Source: Gammaproteobacteria bacterium
GTDB taxonomy: Bacteria > Pseudomonadota > Gammaproteobacteria > VBWC01
NCBI GenBank assembly: GCA_006218035.1
Contig: VBWC01000014.1
Coordinates: 21,952-85,951, forward strand
Reading direction: 5' to 3'
DNA: 64,000 bases
Below are positions 56,000-64,000 of this stretch, piece by piece. Position 1 is the stretch's first letter; each line of letters opens with the position of its first letter. The position numbers and the translations under genes are program-made. Under the pieces are notes generated by a model. It did no database searches. It saw only the letters and a program-made list of their open reading frames with translations, and had not been told where the DNA came from.

Positions 56000-56374
56000 T
56001 TAACGCCTGTCGAGATCAATATCGGCGCGGGACAGGAGTGTTCTCAGCTGTTCCGTATCCCTGCTGCGAATCTCCAGAATATCCAATTGCACCCCAACAC
56101 GATAACGACCAGTTTCTTGCACAAAAGTGACGTGCCGGATGATCCCCATTATGGATACGAGCTTTGCTGACTCGATTCTTATGTGGAGTTGCATCTGGTC
56201 CCCGGAAACAAATTCCTGAGCCGTATCAAACCCGATCCCGTATTGATTGAAGTCAACGGACTCAACCCTCTCCGGCTTCGCGAACAGACTCCGCCATCCC
56301 GTCTTTTGGATAAAAACATCAATTCCCGTCGTGACAAAACGCTCGCGTTTCCGCCTGTCGGGGCCATCGTACAT
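56000..56374 (-). CDS. PilZ domain protein
   Basis: 124 aa with PilZ features: RRKRERF near the N-terminus (the Arg pair expected to contact cyclic di-GMP), and a short beta-barrel with VDFNQYGIGFDT and GRYRVGVQLDIL. The D/N-x-S-x-x-G part is altered (DFNQYGIG), so binding is uncertain. A candidate effector for WspR or the GGDEF-EAL protein. Confidence 0.7.
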   Translation of the reverse strand: MYDGPDRRKRERFVTTGIDVFIQKTGWRSLFAKPERVESVDFNQYGIGFDTAQEFVSGDQMQLHIRIESAKLVSIMGIIRHVTFVQETGRYRVGVQLDILEIRSRDTEQLRTLLSRADIDLDRR

Positions 56375-56543
56375 CAGGACGCCCCGCAGCAGTGACCAAC
56401 GCTGAACGCACGTGCTATCTCATGAAACATAGGCCCTCTCCGGAACGCTCTTTCACTTGAATGACCCGGAATGTATCATAAAGCCCTGACCGAGAGCACG
56501 AGAGCGAGTCCCTCCTTTCCATTGCAAAACCTAGACAGCAAAC

Positions 56544-57500
56544 ATGGAACCTTCCCCTCAGGATGACGCAACGCTCCGGATTCTTGAATCCAGAGTGGGC
56601 AGAGTCCATTTGCGACAACGCCTTGGAATCGAAACGGATTATGAAGCGAAGATATTCGGTCAGGGCCGCAATTTTTTTCATATAGAAAACTGGATATCGA
56701 TCCGCGCCGTTATCCGCAATTCACTCAGGCTGTTCGGACTATATTCACGCGGCCGACGGAATGCGCGAAATATCCAGCGACGTCAAAATATCATTCCTGT
56801 AAGAAACCTCCCGAGTGCTTTCGACGGCTATACGCTGCTACATATAACGGACCTTCACCTGGACATGGACAACGACATTCCTCGGGCGCTTATTTCCGCG
56901 CTGAGCGGGCTTCAGTACGATGCCTGCGTCCTGACCGGGGATTTCCGCGCCAACACGTTTGGCCCCATCGATGCGGCAATGCGGGCTATGGAAATGATAC
57001 GCCCCCATCTTAAAGAACCGATTTACGGCGTACTTGGCAACCACGACAGCATCCGGATGGTACCGGGCTTCGAACGGATCGGCATTCGCATGTTGCTAAA
57101 CGAATTCGTGAGAATCGATCGGGCCGGGGGTGCAATATACATTGCCGGGATAGACGACCCCCATTATTACAGAGCCGATAATATGGAAAAGGCATCCGAT
57201 AACATTCCACCGGAGGCTGTTTCGATACTCCTGGCCCACTCTCCCGAGGTATACCGGCATGCCGCACACGCGGAGTTCGACGTCATGCTGTGTGGACATA
57301 CCCACGGAGGCCAGATCTGTTTGCCCGGGCGCGTTCCAATGCTGCTTAACGCGGATTGCCCGCGCCGATTCTGTGCCGGCGCCTGGCAATATCATCAGCT
57401 GCAGGGTTACACGTCCGTGGGCTCGGGTCCATGCGTCGTCGACGCCCGTCTCAACTGTCCTCCGGAAATCACACTACATCGTCTTGTGAGATCCTCTTAG
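56544..57500 (+). CDS. Metallophosphoesterase (YkuE-like)
   Basis: 318 aa with the calcineurin-like motifs DLHLD (ITDLHLDMD), GDFR, GNHD and GHTHGG in order, for two metal ions. The N-terminal 90 residues hold a basic amphipathic stretch (RNARNIQRRQ) but no clear signal peptide. The YkuE branch acts on UDP-sugar lipids or other phosphoesters; substrate unknown. It converges on the downstream CDP-archaeol-synthase-like gene. Confidence 0.85.
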   Translation: MEPSPQDDATLRILESRVGRVHLRQRLGIETDYEAKIFGQGRNFFHIENWISIRAVIRNSLRLFGLYSRGRRNARNIQRRQNIIPVRNLPSAFDGYTLLHITDLHLDMDNDIPRALISALSGLQYDACVLTGDFRANTFGPIDAAMRAMEMIRPHLKEPIYGVLGNHDSIRMVPGFERIGIRMLLNEFVRIDRAGGAIYIAGIDDPHYYRADNMEKASDNIPPEAVSILLAHSPEVYRHAAHAEFDVMLCGHTHGGQICLPGRVPMLLNADCPRRFCAGAWQYHQLQGYTSVGSGPCVVDARLNCPPEITLHRLVRSS

Positions 57501-57518
57501 CGCTGCCGGCACCATGCA

Positions 57519-58001
57519 TCAGGTGCGGCGTACCGGGAATACTCCTGATATACGCGATAACAGCATGCCGATTATCAGAAATCCAGCGACCACGAATGCC
57601 TCGTCCTGCCAACCCAAGGCAAACTCGTGGCCTAACGCAATCGTGGGAACCAGCGACTCCGGCGCTTGATCGAGAACTGACGCCCTGCCACTTGGGGCGA
57701 TGCCCAAACGCCTTTTAACAAAACTGGAGAAAATGTCTCCTGCCATCGCGAGCAGCCCCACCATCAGACCCGTCTGTATCGAGATGCCAATAAGCGGCGC
57801 GGCAAATGCCGTCATGGTGACGGCGCCTACGACGCCCCGAATCGTCTTTGCTGCCCCCAACATCGGCCTGCCGTCCACGAACAAGGCCCCGCCATCCAAC
57901 GGATAGCTGAACCTTTCTCGCAAGAAATAGCGGATAATTACCGGAGCGCCGTTTGCAATCAGCAGCAGGGCTAACAACTTCAAGGAAGATATGACGTCCA
58001 T
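57519..58001 (-). CDS. CDP-archaeol synthase-like (DUF46) membrane protein
   Basis: 160 aa from ATG 58001, with about four membrane helices and the signature DGGALFVDGRPMLGAAKTIRG followed by GVVGAVTMTAFAAPLIGI, and GDIFSSFVKRRLG. This is the CDP-archaeol synthase/CdsA-related family; in bacteria the lipid substrate is unknown. The frame is open to 58076 through the CCAGATA tandem repeat, which reads as unlikely protein, so ATG 58001 is favoured. Confidence 0.75.
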   Translation of the reverse strand: MDVISSLKLLALLLIANGAPVIIRYFLRERFSYPLDGGALFVDGRPMLGAAKTIRGVVGAVTMTAFAAPLIGISIQTGLMVGLLAMAGDIFSSFVKRRLGIAPSGRASVLDQAPESLVPTIALGHEFALGWQDEAFVVAGFLIIGMLLSRISGVFPVRRT

Positions 58002-58036
58002 TGTCTGCGGGAGTGATAATATTGCGATCGGCGATT

Positions 58037-58061
58037 CCAGATACCAGATACCAGATACCAG
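58037..58061. repeat. CCAGATA tandem repeat, about 3.6 copies
   Basis: A 7-bp unit CCAGATA occurs three times in a row plus a partial copy. It lies in the upstream region of the CDP-archaeol-synthase-like gene and before the divergent ydcH gene. Unit length not divisible by three, so it could vary by slippage. Confidence 0.75.
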
Positions 58062-58090
58062 CAACGACTTGACCAAATTTTGTCATAAGA

Positions 58091-58297
58091 ATGAATCAAG
58101 CGGGAAGCGGGTTCCTAAAACAGAAACTTAACGAGCTCCGGATTGAGCACCGTGATCTCGATGACGTCATCGCACGGTTATCGGCGGATATGGACGTAGA
58201 CCAGCTGCGGCTAAAACGGCTAAAAAAGCGCAAACTGTTTCTGAAGGACTGCATCGCCGCGCTGGAGAGCCGACTGATTCCGGATCTTGATGCCTGA
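58091..58297 (+). CDS. YdcH family (DUF465) protein
   Basis: 68 aa helical-hairpin protein: LNELRIEHRDLDDVIARLSA and LRLKRLKKRKLFLKDCIAAL, the DUF465/YdcH pattern. Function unknown; small cytosolic protein. Divergent from the CDP-archaeol-synthase-like gene. Confidence 0.85.
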   Translation: MNQAGSGFLKQKLNELRIEHRDLDDVIARLSADMDVDQLRLKRLKKRKLFLKDCIAALESRLIPDLDA

Positions 58298-58667
58298 AAA
58301 CCCTCGATCCAGCACAGCCGAGAGGCCCTCATCCGACTTTTAAAGATACCGCTAAGGGCGCACGAACAGGGCCAATGATACGTTCAATACCGCCGACGTA
58401 GCACCGAGACTCCGGCGATCACCGACAGCATTCGGAACGGAAGGAGCGTGCGCCTAGAGACTGCAACACCCGCTGGTAAACTCTTGTAACGCACTCATGG
58501 CCGATTCATCTGCTGACAGCGGGCGAACTGGCTAATGGGCCTGAACGCCGAACTGCATCCAGGCCGCGGATCGCTACCCTGTTTTCCCACGCCTACCATG
58601 AAAGACCAATCGCCGTAGCCGGCTAACTGCCATTCAAGAACAGCGTGTCGCAGTCGCTAGACCGGAC
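58298..58667. other. Intergenic gap with no recognised feature
   Basis: 370 bp between ydcH and the 109-aa secreted protein. I see no coding ORF with a start signal, no tRNA, and only weak short inverted pairs. Confidence 0.4.
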
Positions 58668-58997
58668 ATGAAGCTTACGCGCATTGCATGCCTGCTGCTG
58701 CTCTTCGCAAGACCACTGGTAGCCAGCGGAGAAACCGTTAATTACTGTAATGACGCGGAGGTACAACAGGATTGGTCGAAACTGATGGCCAAATACCGGC
58801 ACATTCCGGAATGGCAGGATATCGATCGCTATCGCACGGCACTTTGCAACGAAGTTGACAGCGGCGAAATATCCGTCGAAGCGGCAATAGAGCTGTTTGA
58901 AAATGCTCGCGCACAGAAAATAGAAGAACTACGCGAGCGCATCAAACGTCAGATGCCAACCGAACACGACCGATCATCCCGGTCGCAGATCGGCTGA
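58668..58997 (+). CDS. Hypothetical secreted 109-aa protein
   Basis: A signal peptide (LTRIACLLLLFARPLVASGE) then a small mature domain with two cysteines (NYCNDAE and ALCNEV) that could form a disulfide, and a charged helical end (KIEELRERIKRQ). Family not recognised. It converges on the PD40 gene 10 bp downstream. Confidence 0.65.
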   Translation: MKLTRIACLLLLFARPLVASGETVNYCNDAEVQQDWSKLMAKYRHIPEWQDIDRYRTALCNEVDSGEISVEAAIELFENARAQKIEELRERIKRQMPTEHDRSSRSQIG

Positions 58998-59007
58998 CGT
59001 CTCAGCC

Positions 59008-60705
59008 CTAAACGCGGCGGCGTATCCCGACGCCCGCCGTTCCAGCGGCAATCATCAGGAAGAAAAGCTCTAGCAATCCGAACGCGCCTGTAATAGCGGT
59101 GGGCGACGTCCCGGTCGACGCGGACGCTACGTCACTGGATCCGGTTGTGCTGCTACTGCCCTGACTGCTGGTGGTAGACGACGAGCTATCGGTACCGGTC
59201 TGCGCGACGGTAGTGGTATTCGTCGTATTGCCGCCACCGGTCTGCGCAACAACCCCGACTGGCAACTCGAATTTTGCCGAAAAAATCTCTGCTGTATTGT
59301 CACTGTTAGAACCTGTGAGGTCCGCAGCGGTGTAAAAAAACGCGGTGGCGCCGTCGGCGGAAACTTTTGATTTGATGTAGTTACGTTCCTGATCCGCATA
59401 AGTAAGCTGGGTAAGCCCCGTGCCGTCGCTGCGAATCGCGAAGATCTGCTGATAACCACCGGTGTCTACCCCGTCAGCAGCAAGCGACTCCGAGGAGAAA
59501 ATAACCACACTGCCGTCGGCCGAAATACTCGGCCATTGCGCGTCATCATTTTTGTCATCGCCAAAGGTAAGCTGTGTCAGGCCGCTACCATCGCGCTTGA
59601 CGACGAAAATGGCGTCGGCCAAGGCTGGATTCGTCCCGGGAATTCCGTTTGCCGGATCGCCCCATGGATTGATGCATGCTGAAAATGCGATCCGGGTACC
59701 GTCGGCCGAGATGCTGGCCTGGAACGACTCTTCCTGTGATATATGGCCAGGTGCGACGATATCCGTATCCGTCACCTGAACGACGTAATCGGCCCGGTTG
59801 CCGCCGGCGGTCAGATAACCGGCGAGATCAAACACAAATATCTCGTCGCTTCTGTCATCATTCAACGGCGGTGTGAGATCCTGGAACGAGTCAAAAGCAA
59901 CGGTGGTACCATCCGCAGAGATCACCGCATTGCGGGAGGCGTCATCTCGAATATAGTACCCGGCTCCCTGCGGTATCGGCGAACCCACCGTGAGCTGCTT
60001 CAGCCCGGTACCGTCCGCGCGGATGGCAAACAACTCCTTGGTATTATCCGTATTTTCCCCGAGCGGGTCACGATTGGATTCAAACACGATAACGCTTCCG
60101 TCACCGGAAATGTCGGGTTTCAAAGCATAGTAACCGACGCCGTGGGTCAGTTGTTTAAGACCGGTGCCATCGGTATTCATCACGAAAATCTGCGGCTGTG
60201 GGGAATAGGTCGTGGTGACTGTCAGTTGTGGAGGGGTATCCGTCGTATACGTATCGACGTTGATAGCTTCCGGCGGATTTTCGCCGGTAAGATCCGACGA
60301 CGACTCGAACACCACCACGGAACCGTCCGCCGACAATTTGGGGTAGCGCGCATCACCGCTGGTCGCATGGGTGAGCTGCCGCATCCCGGTCCCGTCGCTG
60401 TTCATCACAAAGATACTGTGGATCGCCAAGGGATTCTGCCCGGCGACCAGGTCGGCATCGGAACTGAACGCTGTCGTGGAACCATCCGCCGACACACTGG
60501 GATAGAACGCGCCCGACGCATAACTTCGGGGATCGACAGTAGGGGGGACGCTGTTAGAGTCTTCCGGCGGCGGCAGTGGCGGCGGCGTAAAGGCCGTCAG
60601 CTGCACTATCGAAGGCGCTTCCGTCGCGAAGACGGGCGAAGCAACGGCCATCAATAGCGCCACACCGGCGACAAACAGTCTGGAAGCGCCTTTGTCAGTC
60701 ATCTG
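59008..60705 (-). CDS. Exported PD40 (TolB-like) propeller protein with possible C-terminal sorting tail
   Basis: 565 aa: signal peptide ASRLFVAGVALLMAVASPVF, then seven or so WD40-like PD40 repeats with the pattern SADGSVVVFES and IFxMNSDGTGxxQLTH. A Ser/Thr-rich linker (SSSSTTSSQGSSSTTGSS) precedes FGLLELFFLMIAAGTAGVGI and RRR at the end: a short motif, a membrane helix and a basic end, the layout of CTERM-type sorting signals. ATG 60705 is preferred because GGGGGA sits about 4 nt upstream; ATG 60726 is open too. Confidence 0.8.
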   Translation of the reverse strand, partial: QMTDKGASRLFVAGVALLMAVASPVFATEAPSIVQLTAFTPPPLPPPEDSNSVPPTVDPRSYASGAFYPSVSADGSTTAFSSDADLVAGQNPLAIHSIFVMNSDGTGMRQLTHATSGDARYPKLSADGSVVVFESSSDLTGENPPEAINVDTYTTDTPPQLTVTTTYSPQPQIFVMNTDGTGLKQLTHGVGYYALKPDISGDGSVIVFESNRDPLGENTDNTKELFAIRADGTGLKQLTVGSPIPQGAGYYIRDDASRNAVISADGTTVAFDSFQDLTPPLNDDRSDEIFVFDLAGYLTAGGNRADYVVQVTDTDIVAPGHISQEESFQASISADGTRIAFSACINPWGDPANGIPGTNPALADAIFVVKRDGSGLTQLTFGDDKNDDAQWPSISADGSVVIFSSESLAADGVDTGGYQQIFAIRSDGTGLTQLTYADQERNYIKSKVSADGATAFFYTAADLTGSNSDNTAEIFSAKFELPVGVVAQTGGGNTTNTTTVAQTGTDSSSSTTSSQGSSSTTGSSDVASASTGTSPTAITGAFGLLELFFLMIAAGTAGVGIRRRV

Positions 60706-61102
60706 ATCCCCCGGAATACCTGGCATGTTCGTGTGCCTGCTATCAGTTACGATAATATAAGCAAAAACCGCACCCTTAATAACTATTTCGCTAATTTCAG
60801 CGAGTTACCGACAAACTGACACCGGCATCCTGTAGTCCAAAACGAAAAATGTAAACAGGACCGACGCCCATCCGGCTCCCGGATGCACGCTAGTCCCTTA
60901 GCGTCGATGGAATTTGACCTACCCCTAGATGCGCCGAAGTATACGCGGTTTTCTGGACGGCGACAATTACCCCACCGCCCGCCGATGCCCGAATCAGCCC
61001 AATACCTCTCACGGATTGTATCGTTACGCCGCTAAACCCGGTAATACAGGGCATGTTTCGGGTAAGAAATTTTGGTTATGGACAACAACGTGTGACCCGT
61101 CG
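60706..61102. other. Intergenic gap with paired hairpins
   Basis: 397 bp. Two adjacent perfect stems lie at 60869-60885 (CATCCGG-CTC-CCGGATG) and 60887-60904 (ACGCTA-GTCCCT-TAGCGT), flanked by CC and GATGG that could close an outer pair. No T-run follows, so they are not ordinary terminators in either direction. The 263-aa gene's frame is also open back through here to 60929 but without protein-like content. Confidence 0.4.
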
Positions 61103-61894
61103 ATGAAAGTACCGTCTCCCTTCGAGCATTTTGATCCGATACTGGGCGCCGCGCCGACCATAGGTGGCACCAATCTCGGCTACATCGCCACACGAGCGCG
61201 CAAAATACTACAGCGTCGCGACAGCGCGGCGGTCAGGTACGCGATGCCGACGCTGAACTGGATCCTGCACCAGGAGGACCGCGACCTGATCGTTCGAACC
61301 ATAACGCGAAAAAACGAGGATGCTTCGTATCTTTCGCCGACATTGATTTTGCGCTACCAGATGCAGCTGTTCGATATCTCCGGGCAGATAGAATTTCCCG
61401 ATGCCACGTGGCCGGAGTATTTCGCCGTACTGTCGCTCGCGTTGGTCGGAAACGTGTACCGGCCGCCCCTTGCGTTGCGTAGCAACAGGAAGTTGAGCGA
61501 ATCGGAGATCAGCATCCGCTTCCGCGAATATGCCGGGCAGTTAAGCACTGATGCCATGGAGGCCATATGTTTTGCGGAATTGTTACTGGAAAAGACCGGC
61601 CAGGCTGCGGAACATGATCCCGACGGTCAAATTCGCATTGCAGATTCACTCGACGACGTTAAGACCTTTGAACAACGTGAACAGTTGAAACTCGATTTTC
61701 TCGCGTTCTTCCTCGCCAAGAAATTCAAAAGTTTTACCGATGCGGCGCAAGCGTATCTAAAGCAACTCGGTCCCGAAGAAAAAAAGGCGGTACAGAATTC
61801 AACGGCCATAGCAACCTTGGCAGACGCACTGCGGGCGTTTGAAGAACGCAGCCGCGCCTTCGAAGACCGCCTGAACAAATCGCAGTACCCGTAG
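61103..61894 (+). CDS. Hypothetical protein
   Basis: 263 aa from ATG 61103 (MKVPSPFEHFDPILGAAPTI). Mostly helical, charged C-terminus (FEERSRAFEDRLNKSQYP); no signal peptide or membrane segments. Not recognised. The frame is open back to 60929. It converges on the haloperoxidase pseudogene. Confidence 0.5.
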   Translation: MKVPSPFEHFDPILGAAPTIGGTNLGYIATRARKILQRRDSAAVRYAMPTLNWILHQEDRDLIVRTITRKNEDASYLSPTLILRYQMQLFDISGQIEFPDATWPEYFAVLSLALVGNVYRPPLALRSNRKLSESEISIRFREYAGQLSTDAMEAICFAELLLEKTGQAAEHDPDGQIRIADSLDDVKTFEQREQLKLDFLAFFLAKKFKSFTDAAQAYLKQLGPEEKKAVQNSTAIATLADALRAFEERSRAFEDRLNKSQYP

Positions 61895-61916
61895 AACAGC
61901 AGGACAGTTCGGTTCG

Positions 61917-63005
61917 TTAGCGAGGACCCGGCTCCGGACCGGAGCCATCAGCAGTATCGCCTATGCCGCTGTAGTATCGCTGCGCCGGCGCCCAGGCATC
62001 CTTGCCGACCCGCGCACCGAGTATGCGGCCGCGCCGATCATCCACCTTCACGTGAATTCCTCCCCATAATCGCGAAATACCCGCCTCATCCGCGGCATCG
62101 TAGAACGATGCCCATTGCAACACGATATCCTCGGTCGGGCCAATCTCGAAGTGGAGAAAATGGTCCCGTGGCGCCTGCTTCTCTCCCAGCCCGCCCGGAA
62201 AGTACTTGCTACCGGTAAACTCGGTCAAAACCTCGGCACCCGCACGACTGAACGTGCTGTGGCCGGACACATGTCCGGCAAACGGCGGCGTCACGAAGGT
62301 GTTGCGCTGGTACGGCGCCCATGCCCGGCGCGCTGCCATTTCGCACCGCTGAAGTCATGCTTGACGTCCCTCGGCTGGCCGGGCCACGCATATATTGCGA
62401 TCTCGCCTTCATGCCCCTCCAGATCGTAATGGCGGGCGCCAGGCGCCGTCGTGTCTCGCGTAATGACCTCGACCGAACCGGGGACCAGCGGTAACCCGTC
62501 GGGGTGATACACCGGCAGCGCCGGGGTCTTGGATTGTCCGAGACCGCCCCATTTAGCGGATGGCGGAGATCGGCCCTCTTCCCCCGATGCTCTCCACAAG
62601 GGGATGATCGCTGACGCAATTGGCAAGCGTGTTCCAATGCCCCGGCGGGGTTTCCGATGACGGCCCGTCCGCCCAGAACTCGGCGAGCACTCGCTCGTTC
62701 CAGCGACGTGCCGCCGACCAGCGTTCGTCATCAACGAGAACCGGCAGGTCCGTAGCAGTGGCTTCCTTCGCTGCGGACACGACCGGCACGGTCGCCGGTA
62801 CCAGCGCTGACAGCTGCTCGGCCGGTGGCTGCGTAAGTTCGACAAGCAACGCGAATCCGATGACCCCGACGGCCAGCAGCAAAACGATGACCTTCAGCAC
62901 GCCAATCCTATGGCCAGGCTGGCGACGCTGCTGCGCGAGGTTTGCTTCGTTCGATTGATCCGGCACCGGTAGTGCGGTCAATAATCCGGTAAACCGCCCC
63001 AACAC
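61917..63005 (-). pseudogene. Vanadium-dependent haloperoxidase-like protein, multiply broken
   Basis: Three pieces in two frames make one protein. N-terminal piece (to SDHPLVESIGGRG...PISAIR) then TAA where Tyr is expected, plus a one-base insertion; the middle piece (GGLGQSKTPALPVYHPDG, APGARHYDLEGHEGEIAIYA) and, after a further one-base loss near 62330, the last piece (WAPYQRNTFVTPPFAGHVSG then HSTFSRAGAEVLTEFTG). FAGHVSGHSTF is the PAP2/haloperoxidase signature. The N-terminal part also seems to lack about 200 residues between RRWNERVL and AEFWADGPSSETPPGHW. Inactive as read. Confidence 0.75.
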
Positions 63006-63014
63006 CCGGACGCG

Positions 63015-63479
63015 CTAGTTTTCAAAACAGATTTCCACGAAGAAAACGCCCGTGTCGACGGTGAACGGCAGGATGATCTTGGGTCCCCGCGATTTGTGAT
63101 CGACTACGTGGTTCTTGCCCGACACCACTGCTGGCAGCGCCATGTCGAAATCGTAACCCTGGTCACCCAGCAACTTTTTAGCGCCGCCGGAGACCATGTT
63201 GATGATCTCGCCAACCAGATCGGTCACCGTCGCATCGATTCCGGCAGGTTCTTCGTTCAGCATGCGTTTTGCGATATCCAGGATCACCGGCTCCGGAAAC
63301 GAAATCGCGATCGACCCCCGGGCCTTGTCCCCTGTCATACCGATAATGCCAGTAACATCGCCGCGCGATACATCGCCCTGTTTGACCGCCGGGCGACCGG
63401 GCTTGGCATCAATCTTTGCCATGGTCGACAGGACGTTCAGTATGGACACCAAAATCGGATTAACAAATTCTACGTTCAC
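63015..63479 (-). CDS. CheX-family phosphatase-like protein
   Basis: 154 aa with the CheX/CheC-like active-site helix EIINMVSGGAKKLL (Glu and Asn at the usual spacing) and DKARGSIAISFPEPVILDIA. CheX dephosphorylates CheY-type receivers; here a target could be one of the receivers in the Wsp or GGDEF-EAL proteins (inference). GTG start at 63479. Confidence 0.8.
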   Translation of the reverse strand: MNVEFVNPILVSILNVLSTMAKIDAKPGRPAVKQGDVSRGDVTGIIGMTGDKARGSIAISFPEPVILDIAKRMLNEEPAGIDATVTDLVGEIINMVSGGAKKLLGDQGYDFDMALPAVVSGKNHVVDHKSRGPKIILPFTVDTGVFFVEICFEN

Positions 63480-63696
63480 GAATCTTATATCGCCGGATTG
63501 TTCGTTATTTTTTGTTATATCGGTTCGGCAACCCGAATCGTTGAGTGCCGGCGGGCCCTAATTGACGCCGGCCGGCGAAGAACACGCAAGCGGGCGTTTC
63601 TTGCCGGCCGAAGATCAGTCTAATTGATTTAGTTACGGAACTGCACGAAATGATGGCCCGCTCTACTGGGCAAACAGCGGAATACGCCGCGCATGG

Positions 63697-64000
63697 ATGG
63701 AAAAAACGGACTCGCGCGTACTTTCCAGCGCCTGTTGTAACATCGCCCGGCGCCGTCCATGGCAGGAGTCAATTCCGGACTGGAACAGCGATCAAATTGC
63801 CTGGCATGACCGCCTGGACAACGCGCTCGACGCTGCGCAACAAACCGGCAAACCCGTGCTGCTCGTTTTCTATGCGTAGTGGTGTACGACCTGTCACACC
63901 TACCGGCAGGTGTTCGCCAACGCTGACTTCGCTACGATATTCCGGTTTATTTCAGCGTCGCCGCCTGCAGGGCGATGTTGCCACTGCCGTAGTCGGTGTC
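63697..64000 (+). pseudogene. Thioredoxin-fold protein remnant, runs off the window
   Basis: The frame encodes KPVLLVFYA then an in-frame TAG (63877-63879), then WCTTCHTYRQVFANADF. The expected residue at the stop is Asp (YADWC), so the redox motif C-T-T-C follows a nonsense codon. After about residue 80 the sequence stops resembling thioredoxins, implying a further frameshift. The start codon is unclear; the gene is damaged or mis-assembled, and its end lies beyond the window. Confidence 0.55.

Noticed and set aside
58037..58061. CRISPR-like repeat at the CCAGATA tract
   Set aside because: Contiguous short units with no spacers and no cas genes; it is a microsatellite.
59743..60657. Plus-strand ORF of 304 aa opposite the PD40 gene
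   Set aside because: Shadow of repeats in the PD40 gene; a His/Arg-rich repeat with no start signal.
63877..63879. TAG recoded as an amino acid before the thioredoxin motif
   Set aside because: Sequence downstream also loses resemblance to thioredoxin, and other genes in the window use TAG as a stop.
1..64000. tRNA, rRNA, prophage or insertion sequence
   Set aside because: No tRNA fold, rRNA stretch, transposase or integrase other than XerD was recognised by eye on either strand.

Overview
The window looks like a chromosomal segment of a free-living gammaproteobacterium with moderately high GC. Conserved housekeeping blocks support this: rhodanese-mutS-fdxA; an rpsP-rimM-trmD-rplS operon with ffh, a YpjD-like cytochrome-assembly protein and a CorC-family transporter beside it; dsbC, xerD and ogt; and a slipin/NfeD pair. 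No tRNA, rRNA, CRISPR array, IS element or prophage was seen.

Layout. 1-9.7 kb (+): the end of a rhodanese gene, mutS, a 7Fe ferredoxin, and an AddB-like/AddA-like helicase-nuclease pair. 9.7-16.6 kb (-): dsbC, xerD, ogt, the ribosomal operon (with promoter and terminator), ffh and a metallo-beta-lactamase-fold hydrolase. 16.8-19.0 kb (+): two membrane proteins. 19.0-27.9 kb (-): a complete wspABCDEFR surface-sensing operon whose receptor carries a c-type heme motif, but whose wspD-wspE junction is damaged. 28.2-30.8 kb (+): a REC-REC-PAS-GGDEF-EAL protein. 30.9-34.5 kb (+): a more A/T-rich cassette of an acetolactate-synthase-like TPP enzyme and two tandem citrate-synthase-fold proteins that seem to lack the usual catalytic residues. 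A TonB-dependent receptor (+), then a histidine kinase, an ABC substrate-binding-like protein and an outer-membrane barrel (-), run to 40.4 kb.

40.7-53.9 kb: small proteins, a YqiB-like protein, slipin/NfeD, a VKOR-thioredoxin fusion, a NUDIX hydrolase, archease plus RtcB RNA ligase, a Kelch propeller protein, RecD2, and a PP2C phosphatase with a Ser/Thr kinase. 54.4-64 kb is accessory and shows decay: a Sel1-repeat protein, a frameshifted GDP-mannose hydrolase gene, PilZ, a metallophosphoesterase, a CDP-archaeol-synthase-like protein, YdcH, a PD40 propeller protein with a tail resembling a sorting signal, a multiply broken vanadium-haloperoxidase gene, a CheX-like protein and a thioredoxin-like remnant.

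Themes. Cyclic-di-GMP and chemosensory signalling recur (Wsp, GGDEF-EAL, PilZ, CheX). DNA repair recurs (MutS, AddAB-like, RecD2, Ogt, XerD). The best candidates for undescribed biology are the TPP/citrate-synthase-fold cassette and the heme-bearing Wsp receptor. Several single-base lesions could be either real decay or assembly errors.
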